Source of the DNA: XYB2-FULL-45-11 sp964355525
GTDB taxonomy: Bacteria; Patescibacteriota; Patescibacteriia; UBA9934; GWF2-40-263
NCBI GenBank assembly: GCA_964355525.1
Contig: CAYHDY010000008.1
Location: 1-31,857, forward strand
Length of the DNA: 31,857 nucleotides
Direction: 5' to 3'
Shown: positions 14,751-22,882 of the stretch, piece by piece
How the letters are laid out: every line of letters starts with the position of its first letter
Numbering within the stretch: position 1 is the stretch's first letter
Program-made: the position numbers and the translations under genes
The notes under the pieces: generated by a model
The model's input: only the letters and a program-made list of their open reading frames with translations
Database searches by the model: none
Told to the model about the DNA's origin: nothing

Positions 14751-16370
14751 ATGACAGGAAGAGTAGAACTGCCGACGACATTCGACGACCTCGGGATTTA
14801 TCCTGAGCTTTTGAAACGCTTGGGTGACCTTGGTTTTAAACATCCGACACCGATCCAACACGCAGCAATCCCAATCGGAACAAAAGGCGAAGACATGATT
14901 GGTATCGCGCAAACCGGAACCGGAAAAACGCTTGCGTTTTGTATTCCGATGATTCAACGCATTTCTGAAACGAAAGGCATGGGTTTGATTTTGTTGCCGA
15001 CACGAGAACTTGCATTGCAAGTTGAAGAAATTTTAAAGCGTGTTGGTGCCGCATTCGGAATGCGTACAGCGATTCTGATCGGTGGAGCAAGTATGCATCC
15101 ACAGATTAAAGATCTGCGTGCAAAGCCGCACGTGATTGTTGCGACCCCAGGACGTTTGATCGATCACATGGAACAGAAATACGTTTCATTGAAAGATATC
15201 CGCGTCCTTGTTCTTGATGAAGCGGACCGCATGCTCGACATGGGATTTGAACCGCAAATCAAAAAGATTCTCGCAAACGTTCCAAAAGAACGTCAGACCA
15301 TGTTGTTCTCTGCAACGATGCCGGCAAAGATTTCTCAAATCGGAGAAATGTACATGAAGAAACCACTCCGCATCGAAATTGCTCCGCAAGGAACAACGGC
15401 GGATCACATCGAACAAGAAATTTTCATGGTGAAGAAAGAAGACAAGATTCGTTTGCTCGAATCGATTCTCGAAGAATACAAAGGAACAATTTTAGTGTTC
15501 AGCCGCACAAAACATGGAGCGAAGAAAATCATGAACGCGGTTCAACACATGAATCACACTGCTGCAGAACTTCACTCAAACAAATCTCTCGCACAGCGCA
15601 AGCTCGCTCTTGCCGGATTCAAATCTGGAAAAGTCCGCGTGCTCGTCGCTACCGATATTGCGTCTCGTGGAATCGATGTAACAAACATCGAACTCGTCGT
15701 TAACTTCGATCTTCCGGAACAAACAGAAGATTACGTGCACCGTATCGGCCGAACGGGTCGTGCAGGTCGCAGCGGAAAAGCGATTTCTTTTGTGACACCA
15801 GATCAACGCAATGATTTAAAGATGATTGAACGATTGATCAAATCAAAATTAACAGTCTCCCCTCTCCCAAATTTACCAGAACGTCGCATTATTCCAGAAC
15901 CTCCACGTGAACATTCACATCACGGAGGAAGTGGACGTCGTGACGGAGGTAGATCGTTTGACGGAGATCGTCGCTCACAACGTTCACAATATGATCGTGG
16001 TGAACGACCAAGTCGTGGCGGATTACAAACAGGATATTCATCTACCATTGGAGATAATCCTGCACGTCGCGCGAAACAATCAGAATCCCCTCGCTTGTTT
16101 ACCGGCGCTCCAACTCCAAAAGGACCACGCGGTCCAGGTCGATTCAGCAATGAACGTCCTGCCGGCGATACTCGTCGACCACTCGGTCACGGGACAACAA
16201 CACGTCCAGAGGGTGATTCTCGAGGACGAACATCTGCACCGTATCGCGGAGGAAAACCTTCGACAGGTCACGGATCCTCACGACCAAGCGGTGAGTTCCA
16301 AGACCGACGTCCGAGCCAAAATCGCAAACAATTTGGTCGCGGCAAGCCGCCAGCACGAACCTCAAATTAA
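14751..16370 (+). CDS. DEAD-box RNA helicase with an Arg/Gly-rich tail
   Basis: An ATP-dependent RNA unwinding enzyme of the RhlE/CsdA type. Motifs in order: Q motif (GFKHPTPIQ, about residue 28), AQTGTGKT (53-60), PTRELALQ (83-90), ATPGRL (131-136), DEAD (156-159), SAT (187-189) and HRIGRTGRAGRSGKA near residue 333. From about residue 380 to 539 the protein is a disordered tail rich in Arg, Gly, Ser and Pro (GGSGRRDGGRSFDGDRR, RPSRGG and similar), typical of RNA-binding tails of cold-active helicases. It likely acts in ribosome assembly or mRNA turnover. The structured leader suggests regulated expression. Followed by a strong terminator. Confidence 0.93.
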   Translation: MTGRVELPTTFDDLGIYPELLKRLGDLGFKHPTPIQHAAIPIGTKGEDMIGIAQTGTGKTLAFCIPMIQRISETKGMGLILLPTRELALQVEEILKRVGAAFGMRTAILIGGASMHPQIKDLRAKPHVIVATPGRLIDHMEQKYVSLKDIRVLVLDEADRMLDMGFEPQIKKILANVPKERQTMLFSATMPAKISQIGEMYMKKPLRIEIAPQGTTADHIEQEIFMVKKEDKIRLLESILEEYKGTILVFSRTKHGAKKIMNAVQHMNHTAAELHSNKSLAQRKLALAGFKSGKVRVLVATDIASRGIDVTNIELVVNFDLPEQTEDYVHRIGRTGRAGRSGKAISFVTPDQRNDLKMIERLIKSKLTVSPLPNLPERRIIPEPPREHSHHGGSGRRDGGRSFDGDRRSQRSQYDRGERPSRGGLQTGYSSTIGDNPARRAKQSESPRLFTGAPTPKGPRGPGRFSNERPAGDTRRPLGHGTTTRPEGDSRGRTSAPYRGGKPSTGHGSSRPSGEFQDRRPSQNRKQFGRGKPPARTSN

Positions 16371-16377
16371 ACTCTGA

Positions 16378-16414
16378 TTTTAAAAGAGACCCGATTGACG
16401 GGTCTCTTTTAAAA
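16378..16414 (+). terminator. Terminator of the helicase gene
   Basis: A 16-bp stem TTTTAAAAGAGACCCG / CGGGTCTCTTTTAAAA with loop ATTGA. Confidence 0.9.
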
Positions 16415-16472
16415 TTGACTTTTCATGATCTGATCACTAAGCTATTCATCGAAGTTGCTCTTTCGAAGGAGA
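16415..16472 (+). promoter_or_regulatory. Possible promoter and Shine-Dalgarno of the DAGK-like gene
   Basis: TTGACT (16415-16420) and TAAGCT (16438-16443) are 17 bases apart. GAAGGAG near 16466-16472 sits 6 to 9 bases before the ATG at 16479 and decides that start. Confidence 0.45.
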
Positions 16473-16478
16473 AAACGA

Positions 16479-17453
16479 ATGAAGTTTATTGTTGTCATCA
16501 ATCCGCAGGCGAATCAGGTGCGTCGTAATCCGGAACTGATCAAAACGATCGTGGATCAATTCGCACGTTATGCGCAGATCATCCATCCGCAGACGATCCC
16601 GGCCCTGCACGATGCGCTTCTAACGATTCGACGGCATACGAACTTTTCACAGGTTGTTCTATGCATCGTCGGCGGTGACGGAACGTGCAAGCAAATGATT
16701 GACTGGATCATCAAGCTTCCGGAAGCGGAACGACCGATTCTTCTGCTCGTCGGCGGCGGACAGTTCAATTTCATGACCAAGCACGTCGGCTTCACGAGTG
16801 GAAACCCCGTGCGAAATCTCTCGAGATTATTTTCTCGTTCCGATGCGTTCGTTGTGCGTCGTTGGCGCCCCATCGCCGTTCACGATTCGCTTACGAATTC
16901 CACGCACCACGGTGCCGTCATGGCAAACGGTGTTGTGAGTGATACGATCGAACTGTACGAGAAAAACGGCAAAGGCGGCATGATCGATGTCATGAAATTG
17001 GTGGCCATTGTCTGCTCAAGCCATGTGCAATCGATGCTCGGCACGGCAAAGAGTCGAGTCAATCATACAAAAGGTCTCGTGCTAATTGATGATCTTCCCA
17101 TCACCTTCAGAAATCAATCGACCCTATTCGTCGGAGCGGTCAATCATTTCCTTCCGCTCTGTCATCCCTTTCGCGAGCCCATCGAGCCAAACCGCTGCGG
17201 CACATTCGCCTACTGGGGTGAACTGTCGCCTATTGCGATGAGCATTCCATCTCTTTGGACGGGAACCATCTCGCCACTGACGGATCGATGGACACACAAT
17301 GCGAATGCAGATCGAATCACGCTGATCACAAGAGATGCTCGCATGATTATCGACGGAGATTTCTTCTCATGGCCAACTCCAGAGGGATCAAAACAAGATC
17401 GTACATTCACCATTTCTCGCGGACCCGAAATTTCATTGCTCTATGCGATGTGA
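16479..17453 (+). CDS. Diacylglycerol/sphingosine-kinase-like (DAGK catalytic domain) protein
   Basis: Begins MKFIVVINPQANQ, the usual first strand of the DAGK/YegS fold, with the nucleotide motif VGGDGTCKQMID at about residues 67-78. The second glycine segment, normally like GTGNDFAR, is GGGQFNFMTK here. The C-terminal half is the usual beta sandwich (ILVGGG, FVGAVNHF, ITRDARMIIDGD). The family phosphorylates lipid alcohols with ATP; the substrate is unknown. I use ATG 16479 because a Shine-Dalgarno stands before it; an earlier TTG at 16455 adds MLFRRRKR. The gene is compositionally like the 17547 gene and is followed by a terminator-like hairpin. Confidence in the family is good, in the activity moderate. 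Confidence 0.75.
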   Translation: MKFIVVINPQANQVRRNPELIKTIVDQFARYAQIIHPQTIPALHDALLTIRRHTNFSQVVLCIVGGDGTCKQMIDWIIKLPEAERPILLLVGGGQFNFMTKHVGFTSGNPVRNLSRLFSRSDAFVVRRWRPIAVHDSLTNSTHHGAVMANGVVSDTIELYEKNGKGGMIDVMKLVAIVCSSHVQSMLGTAKSRVNHTKGLVLIDDLPITFRNQSTLFVGAVNHFLPLCHPFREPIEPNRCGTFAYWGELSPIAMSIPSLWTGTISPLTDRWTHNANADRITLITRDARMIIDGDFFSWPTPEGSKQDRTFTISRGPEISLLYAM

Positions 17454-17467
17454 ATCGGGTCTTTTTT
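17422..17467 (+). terminator. Probable terminator overlapping the end of the DAGK-like gene
   Basis: GACCCG (17422-17427) pairs with CGGGTC (17456-17461) followed by T6. The left arm lies inside the last codons. Confidence 0.5.
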
Positions 17468-17481
17468 ATTTCACATGTTCA

Positions 17482-17510
17482 TTGACAAACAGCTCTTTTT
17501 ATGATTAAAT
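17482..17510 (+). promoter_or_regulatory. Promoter of the 511-residue gene
   Basis: Consensus TTGACA (17482-17487), 17-base spacer and TTAAAT (17505-17510) with an extended TG. ACAGGAG precedes the GTG start at 17547 as a ribosome site. Confidence 0.6.
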
Positions 17511-17546
17511 CGTGCGAGTACATTCCAACCAACGACAGGAGTCTCC

Positions 17547-19082
17547 GTGAAAACATACAGCCCGGAACAGGATATCAGTCGCCTTTTGCTTCGAGGTGAA
17601 ATCGAGCCAAAAAGAACGAAACTCATTTCACGCGTCGTGAAATACGCGATCGAAGGAGATCACGAGAAACGTGTCGATCGCGTTGAAGAGGTTTGTCTCG
17701 TCATCGAACGCATCGTGACGCGTGATGAACGAGCAAAAACAATTGCCGCTGAAATCATCAGAGCCATTTCGCTCGAGCTCATGGAACACGACGGTGTGGA
17801 TGTGTTTATCGACATCGTCGGCAATCGTCTTGAATCAACGGGAATCTCCCGCACCGATCCACTCTCGAATGCAAAATCTTTGCTCACACGTGCCGCCAAT
17901 CGGTTTTGCAGTCGATTCTCACATACGATCGGTGAAAGCAGTGAGCTCAGCATTCGATTCGCTCTCGCTCTGATCGAAATCGCGCAGGATGCGATGCAAG
18001 AAATGGTGACGGCTCGACAGCAAAAGAAAGCATTCGAAATGCCTCCGCAGCGACAGACAGTAACCAACTTCGTTCTGAACAGCTTCCTTACTCCGCCTTG
18101 TGAAGCGATTCACTCGAAAGCGTGGGTAGAACGTTTGATCGAAGCCGTCGGCCACAATTCGATCGCAAGTGAAGTTTTGCACTCCATCTTCACGATGGTC
18201 ACATTCCCCATTCGTCTCGCAATCGAAACGTTCAAGACGACCCTGTCTGTCGAGGAAGCCCTTCAGATTTCTGACGACAACATGAAAATCTACTCGAACG
18301 AAAATCGCCAGTACCTCTTGATCTGTGCGCTCAAACCGCAGCACGCGAATCTTCTTAACAAGTGGACCGATGCGATCGCGCAAAAAAGTCTTCTGCAAAA
18401 ACAAAAAGGTGAGGAACTCATTGCTTGGTTCGAAGCGAATCGTGATGAAATCGATCGTGTCACTCGCGAGCGTCATCAAGCCATCTCGGAACATCCTCGC
18501 CACGGTCTCCGCCCGTTCGGATTCGATCGGATAAACATCAGAACGAGCGTGCTCTGGAACGCAGGTTATCGTCACATCGTGTTTCACCCGGAAAACCACA
18601 TGTTCCCGGATACAGACATCGACTTCGGTATCGTTCAAGTCAGGCCTCACATCACCTCGTATCGAGGGACTCTCACGAATCTACGAATGCTTACGGTCGA
18701 CAAATCCATCTTCGAATGTGAAGTCCACCCTGTGAATGCCGTGCACAAAATCCTTGAGTTCATCCTGATCGACATCCTGTACCGCATCATTGCAGCGCCG
18801 AGCAGTAAACGAATCTTCGGCACCGACAAAAATCCGGATGAAGACAACAAGTCCGGACCAACTCTCGAAGTCTCCGTTCGACCGTTCATTCGCCGACTCC
18901 CCATGGGACAGGATGCAAGTCAATCCGCACGCACATTCGGAGAAGAATACTTCAAAATGCAGTTGCCGACAGGAGTTACCTTCATTCGCGCGCACTATCG
19001 CGGAGGTGAAATCTCCTTCGATAACATGCCTGTCGGTCCGATCATGACCTACACAGATGAACATTGCTATCAGTTGACCTAG
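17547..19082 (+). CDS. Unknown 511-residue protein
   Basis: I do not recognise this protein. It starts with GTG, set by ACAGGAG 5-8 bases upstream. The first 260 residues look helical and charged (VEEVCLVIERIVTRDERAK; RQQKKAFEMPPQRQ). The last 150 residues look like an alpha/beta domain with the strands RHIVFHPENHMFPDTDIDFG, IVQVRPHITS and VSVRPFIRRLP. No signal peptide, no clear membrane segment and no known nucleotide motif. It has its own promoter and terminator, so it is a single-gene unit. Its Shine-Dalgarno start and GC-richer codons group it with the phosphatidyltransferase, DAGK-like, PNP-like and 28354 genes rather than with its other neighbours. Confidence 0.75.
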   Translation: MKTYSPEQDISRLLLRGEIEPKRTKLISRVVKYAIEGDHEKRVDRVEEVCLVIERIVTRDERAKTIAAEIIRAISLELMEHDGVDVFIDIVGNRLESTGISRTDPLSNAKSLLTRAANRFCSRFSHTIGESSELSIRFALALIEIAQDAMQEMVTARQQKKAFEMPPQRQTVTNFVLNSFLTPPCEAIHSKAWVERLIEAVGHNSIASEVLHSIFTMVTFPIRLAIETFKTTLSVEEALQISDDNMKIYSNENRQYLLICALKPQHANLLNKWTDAIAQKSLLQKQKGEELIAWFEANRDEIDRVTRERHQAISEHPRHGLRPFGFDRINIRTSVLWNAGYRHIVFHPENHMFPDTDIDFGIVQVRPHITSYRGTLTNLRMLTVDKSIFECEVHPVNAVHKILEFILIDILYRIIAAPSSKRIFGTDKNPDEDNKSGPTLEVSVRPFIRRLPMGQDASQSARTFGEEYFKMQLPTGVTFIRAHYRGGEISFDNMPVGPIMTYTDEHCYQLT

Positions 19083-19086
19083 TCTC

Positions 19087-19117
19087 ATCCCCTCTCATCA
19101 AGGGGATTTTTATTTTC
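19087..19117 (+). terminator. Terminator of the 511-residue gene
   Basis: ATCCCCT / AGGGGAT with a 7-base loop, followed by a T-rich tract. Confidence 0.8.
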
Positions 19118-19134
19118 AGGATGACTCTTTCCCA

Positions 19135-19163
19135 TTGACCAAACCCAACTTTTATTTTATAAT
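19135..19163 (+). promoter_or_regulatory. Strong promoter of the ABC-F gene
   Basis: TTGACC (19135-19140), exactly 17 bases, then a perfect TATAAT (19158-19163). The predicted start near 19170 lies upstream of ATG 19213, which rules out the longer reading frame that begins inside the promoter. Confidence 0.8.
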
Positions 19164-19212
19164 CTTCGCTGCAAGGGTACCCACAAGAGGCACCCCTACC
19201 CCCAAATATTCT

Positions 19213-20688
19213 ATGTCCAACCACGGCGACGTCATCGTTCGATTTGCGAACGTCACATTCGGCTATCACGACAAAGGCACCTTGCTCAAGGATGCCAGTT
19301 TTTCCATTCGTGAAAACGCCAAAGTAACGTTGATGGGACAAAATGGAGCCGGGAAATCCACTATCTTTCGTTTGATCATGGGCGATATTAAGCCGATCAA
19401 AGGTGAGATTCACTTGAAGCAAGGCGCGAAAATTGGGATTGCAAAACAAGTGATGGATCGCACATATCTCGAAATGACGGTTGAGGACTACTTTGCAACT
19501 GCATTTGCAGAACGACCTCGCAATTTGCCGCTTCTGATTGATCAAGCGCTCGAGGCTGTGAACTATCCGCTCGATCATAAAATAACCATCAATCGTCTTT
19601 CCGGCGGACAACAAGCTCGACTACTTCTTGCCTACGCTCTCATCCAAAAACCAGACATTCTTTTACTCGACGAGCCAACAAACAATTTAGACGAGGAAGG
19701 AATCGGACATCTCATCACTTTTCTGATGATGTATGAAAAAACCGTAGTCGTTATCTCCCACGATGCGGATTTCTTAAACACCTTCACAGACAGCGTCATC
19801 TATCTCGATACGCAAAAACAAGAGATCGATTCGTATCAAGGAGACTACTATGATGTAACAGAACAAATTAAAGCGCGTATCGATGCAGAAGAACGAAAGA
19901 ACGCGCAGCTTTTGAAAAATATTCAGGATCGAAAAGAAAAAGTAAACTTCTTTGCGAACAAGGGAGGAAAGATGCGTAAACTTGCCGCAAAATTGAAAGA
20001 AGAAATTGAGGAAGACGAATCCAACATGGTGGATGTGAAGCAAGACGATAAAACGATTGTACGATTCGAAATCGAAGCCACAGAATACAAAGAAACAGTG
20101 GTTGATATTTCATCCGTATCTGTCTGGAATCAAGGTGAGGCGATCCACTGCCCCGTCGAATTAAAACTTCGCCGCGGCGATCGGTTACTTCTGAAAGGTC
20201 CGAATGGAATCGGGAAAACAACATTGCTTAAACGACTCGCGACACGCACAGAAGAAGGTGTGTTCATTCCACCGGATGTCATCGTCGGATATTACGAACA
20301 AGATTTTTCCGGACTCGACTTCTCACAGACTACCTTCGAATCACTTAAATCTGTCATGACTGTTGGTGATGACGAAACCGTTTACGGAACCGCAGGACGA
20401 TTCCTCCTTCGCGGCGAGACAATGCAAAATCGAGTCGGTGCATTATCAGAGGGACAGAAAGCTCTTCTCTGTTTCGCTCGATTCGTCATTCAAAAACCAA
20501 ACCTCCTCATCCTCGATGAGCCGACAAACCATGTAAACTTCCGCCATTTGCCAGTCATTGCAAAAGCTTTGCAAGATTACAAAGGAGCCATGATCGTTGT
20601 AAGTCACGATACAGAATTTCTGAAATCGATCTCATTCAATAACGAATTGGATCTCGGAACATTGCGAGCAAAACAATTAAAGGCGTAA
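19213..20688 (+). CDS. ABC-F family ATPase
   Basis: A soluble ATPase with two nucleotide-binding domains and no membrane part; family members act on the ribosome, some as resistance or translation factors. First domain: GQNGAGKST (residues 42-50), LSGGQQARLLLAY, and LLLDEPTNNLDEE. Second domain: GPNGIGKTT, LSEGQKALLCFARF and ILDEPTNHVN. Between them is the charged helical linker with RKNAQLLKNIQDRKEKVNF. The protein, 491 residues, ends soon after the second domain with no C-terminal coiled coil. I set the start at ATG 19213 because the promoter lies in the upstream part of the open frame. No Shine-Dalgarno sequence. Subtype cannot be assigned. Confidence 0.9.
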   Translation: MSNHGDVIVRFANVTFGYHDKGTLLKDASFSIRENAKVTLMGQNGAGKSTIFRLIMGDIKPIKGEIHLKQGAKIGIAKQVMDRTYLEMTVEDYFATAFAERPRNLPLLIDQALEAVNYPLDHKITINRLSGGQQARLLLAYALIQKPDILLLDEPTNNLDEEGIGHLITFLMMYEKTVVVISHDADFLNTFTDSVIYLDTQKQEIDSYQGDYYDVTEQIKARIDAEERKNAQLLKNIQDRKEKVNFFANKGGKMRKLAAKLKEEIEEDESNMVDVKQDDKTIVRFEIEATEYKETVVDISSVSVWNQGEAIHCPVELKLRRGDRLLLKGPNGIGKTTLLKRLATRTEEGVFIPPDVIVGYYEQDFSGLDFSQTTFESLKSVMTVGDDETVYGTAGRFLLRGETMQNRVGALSEGQKALLCFARFVIQKPNLLILDEPTNHVNFRHLPVIAKALQDYKGAMIVVSHDTEFLKSISFNNELDLGTLRAKQLKA

Positions 20689-20691
20689 CAA

Positions 20692-20720
20692 AAAAACTCG
20701 AGGATGATCCTCGAGTTTTT
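20692..20720. terminator. Bidirectional terminator between convergent genes
   Basis: AAAAACTCGAGG / CCTCGAGTTTTT with loop ATGAT, serving the ABC-F gene and the minus-strand DUF5671 gene. Confidence 0.92.
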
Positions 20721-20725
20721 GATTT

Positions 20726-21682
20726 CTATTTTAGAACTTTTTCAATCGGTGGTTGAGGACGATAGAGTAACGGATCGATCGAACGTGCAAAACAGACATC
20801 ACCGGCGGCATGAGACCAGTTATCTGCGATACCTGATGGAGACGGATACATCATTGGCGAAGCTTTATAGCGATTAGCCTGTTCCGGACTCGTTGGATTT
20901 GTGAATGTCGCACACAATTCGAAGCTGAGTTCGCCTTTGACAGTATAAACGTAAGGTTGTTTGGTGATCGGATCAGCGGGTGGAATGTAACCACTCAAAG
21001 AATCATTCAACTCTGTAAGACTCTTTGGAATCGCAGCTTTTAGTGTCCACTGATTCAAAATTTGTGACTCGATATTTTGGAGATCAGAAATACGTTGGTC
21101 ATCCATACGAATCGCGCGCTGATGCATCGGAGAACCAACGAGGAAAAATCCACCAGCAATTGAAACAACGATCAAAACAGAACTTGCGATGGCACTTCGT
21201 GTTGTAATCATGGTTTTCTTCGAAGCATCGCGTTTCAGATCCCAAAGATAATATCCGAATACAGCAAGAGCAACCGCGAGGATCGTAAGAACTTTTAAAA
21301 TAAATCGGGTGGTGATTTCCCCGCCCAAAAATGTATTGAGTAACGAAATGAGATCGATGATAATCGTAATCGCTGCAATAAACAGCGTGAGGTGCAAAAG
21401 CCATTTACGCACGCGCATGTTTTGTTTTTCTTTATCCGCTCGAAGATCTTTTCCGATCATCCACGTGACAAGAATCAAAACCGGCCAAACGATTACGAGC
21501 GAGGAGATCGAATTGCGAATGATGTCATACGCCCCATACGCAATGTTCAACACATCTGGAAATGCCACATTGATGTATTGCCAGATCATCGACACAAACG
21601 CGATCACACCAACATACAGCATGATGATCATGAGTAAATACGAAAACACATCTTTCGCCGCGGATTGTTTTTGTGGTGTCAT
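20726..21682 (-). CDS. DUF5671 domain membrane protein with a C-terminal extension
   Basis: The first 160 residues match DUF5671: four membrane segments (LLMIIMLYVGVIAFVSMIW; SLVIVWPVLILVTWMIG; LLHLTLFIAAITIIIDLI; LKVLTILAVALAVFGYYLWD) and the linking motif MRVRKWLLHLTLF. A fifth hydrophobic segment (about 175-197) is followed by an outward domain of about 120 residues with DQRISDLQNIESQI and a PADPITKQPYVY strand. DUF5671 is common in Patescibacteria; its function is not known to me. The domain past residue 200 resembles sequences found after pilin-like anchors, with low confidence. No Shine-Dalgarno close to the start. It ends at the terminator at 20692-20720. Confidence 0.82.
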   Translation of the reverse strand: MTPQKQSAAKDVFSYLLMIIMLYVGVIAFVSMIWQYINVAFPDVLNIAYGAYDIIRNSISSLVIVWPVLILVTWMIGKDLRADKEKQNMRVRKWLLHLTLFIAAITIIIDLISLLNTFLGGEITTRFILKVLTILAVALAVFGYYLWDLKRDASKKTMITTRSAIASSVLIVVSIAGGFFLVGSPMHQRAIRMDDQRISDLQNIESQILNQWTLKAAIPKSLTELNDSLSGYIPPADPITKQPYVYTVKGELSFELCATFTNPTSPEQANRYKASPMMYPSPSGIADNWSHAAGDVCFARSIDPLLYRPQPPIEKVLK

Positions 21683-21713
21683 ATTGTTTCGTTATCCCCT
21701 CGCATGCGTCATC

Positions 21714-21736
21714 CCGACGCAGGAGGGATCTTCGAT
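21714..21736. repeat. Dispersed inverted repeat, partial copy D
   Basis: ATGCGTCATCCCGACGCAGG plus GGATCTTCGA: the left end and inner arm of the family only. It sits between the SpoU and DUF5671 genes. Confidence 0.65.
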
Positions 21737-21746
21737 TAAATTATGA

Positions 21747-22430
21747 TTATTTGGAAATGATGAATCGATGATGTAAAGCGATCGCAACCGCCGAAGCCAC
21801 ATTCAAACTCTCAAGTTTCTCACTCTGTTCGATTGCAACCGATGTTCCCGCCTGCGTAAATCGAATTCCCGAACCTTCATTGCCAGCAATCAGAATAATC
21901 GGCTGCGATTCAACAAGTTCGTTTAACGAAATTCCACCTGACTTTTTCTCAAGTCGAAACACAGGTCGTGTTGTCGTTTCAAGAAACGAACGAGCATCTG
22001 CGGATGACAATTGCATCCACGGGACCTGAAACATCGCCCCAACAGAACTGCGCACAACTTTCGGTGCTGTCACATCCGCTGATTCGATTAAAATAAGTGA
22101 TGCATCGAATCCGAGGCACAAGCGAAGAATCGATCCGACATTCCCCGGATCTTGAACTCCGTCGAGAATAACAATCGTTTTCTTAAACTCAATTTCTTCT
22201 TTTGACCAAACCGGAATGCGTGCAATCGCTGCGAGTGATTGCGGGGTGTCTGTTGTTACAACCCGATCGAATAAACCGAATTCAAGATCTTCTTTTGTAA
22301 ATTCAAACTCGACAGCAGATCCTGCCGTCTCAATCACCTTCTTTCCTTCCACAAGACACATCCCACTTTTTTCACGTCCCTTTTTTGTTTCGAGTGATTT
22401 GATTAATTTCTGTTTTATAATACTCAACAT
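21747..22430 (-). CDS. SpoU/TrmH-family RNA 2'-O-ribose methyltransferase
   Basis: A SAM-dependent methylase with the trefoil-knot fold. The N-terminal third is the substrate-binding domain with GMCLVEGKKVIETA. The catalytic domain carries the three family motifs: DGVQDPGNVGSILRLC, ILIAGNEGSGI and SLNVASAVAIALHH. At 227 residues it is of normal length. Target is 23S rRNA or tRNA; sequence alone does not say which. The start ATG at 22430 has no Shine-Dalgarno. It lies beside repeat copy D at its 3' end and opposite the terminator of the cold-shock gene. Confidence 0.9.
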   Translation of the reverse strand: MLSIIKQKLIKSLETKKGREKSGMCLVEGKKVIETAGSAVEFEFTKEDLEFGLFDRVVTTDTPQSLAAIARIPVWSKEEIEFKKTIVILDGVQDPGNVGSILRLCLGFDASLILIESADVTAPKVVRSSVGAMFQVPWMQLSSADARSFLETTTRPVFRLEKKSGGISLNELVESQPIILIAGNEGSGIRFTQAGTSVAIEQSEKLESLNVASAVAIALHHRFIISK

Positions 22431-22471
22431 AGTACTGATAGATTACCGTAAAACAACGACAGCGTCGAGAC

Positions 22472-22513
22472 AAAACAAAAAACCACTTGATTGCTCAAGT
22501 AGTTTTTTGTTTT
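22472..22513 (-). terminator. Terminator of the cold-shock gene
   Basis: AAAACAAAAAAC-c-ACTTGA pairs with TCAAGT-a-GTTTTTTGTTTT across a TTGC loop. It is symmetric and could act both ways. Confidence 0.85.
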
Positions 22514-22519
22514 GCACGC

Positions 22520-22717
22520 TTACGCGCGCATGACGTTTACAGCACGAGGTCCTTTGTCAGATGCTTCAGTTTCGAAAGAAACTTTGTCACCGACAGAGAG
22601 CTCATCGTATGTAATGTCGACGAGAGCGGAAGAGTGAAAGAAAAGGTCCTTTGCTCCGTCTTCTGGAGTAATGAATCCAAATCCTTTTTCCGTCAAAGTC
22701 TTGATGGTTCCCATCAT
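22520..22717 (-). CDS. Cold-shock domain protein
   Basis: A 65-residue single-domain RNA/ssDNA-binding protein: GTIKTLTEKGFGFITPEDG (RNP1), DLFFHSSAL (RNP2) and SVGDKVSFETEASDKGPRAVNV. These are the cold-shock fold's conserved strands. The ATG at 22717 gives MMGTIK; 22714 is one residue shorter. The frame runs upstream but has no family similarity and contains the promoter, so it is leader, not protein. The leader is about 80 bases from the predicted start near 22799, long for this genome, and could fold to regulate the gene. It ends at the terminator at 22472-22513. Confidence 0.93.
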   Translation of the reverse strand: MMGTIKTLTEKGFGFITPEDGAKDLFFHSSALVDITYDELSVGDKVSFETEASDKGPRAVNVMRA

Positions 22718-22805
22718 AGTGGAAAAAATAGTTTGTAAGTCCGCAAATTTCGCCTCTCTGGAAATTCGACGGTTTCCATATGTGGGCTGCTGTTTGCTTG
22801 TGAAC

Positions 22806-22834
22806 AATATACACGAAAGCCGGGGAAATGTCAA
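22806..22834 (-). promoter_or_regulatory. Strong promoter of the cold-shock gene
   Basis: On the minus strand TTGACA (22834-22829), a 17-base spacer and TATATT (22811-22806). The divergent greA promoter begins only about 10-30 bases away. Confidence 0.8.
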
Positions 22835-22862
22835 TGGGTCTGTCAAGGGTTGTGGATATTTA

Positions 22863-22882
22863 TGCTATACTCCCCTCGTATG
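22863..22882 (+). promoter_or_regulatory. Extended -10 promoter of greA, placing the start at or next to the ATG
   Basis: TGCTATACT (22863-22871) is an extended -10 box. Transcription is expected about 7 bases later, at or within two bases of the ATG at 22880, so the mRNA would be leaderless. Confidence 0.55.

Noticed and set aside
15907..16377. 156-residue plus-strand frame over the helicase tail
   Set aside because: An out-of-frame reading of the Arg/Gly-rich tail; the long frame is continuous with the helicase domain.
17919..18650. 243-residue minus-strand frame
   Set aside because: Antisense to the 511-residue gene, which has its own promoter, ribosome site and terminator.
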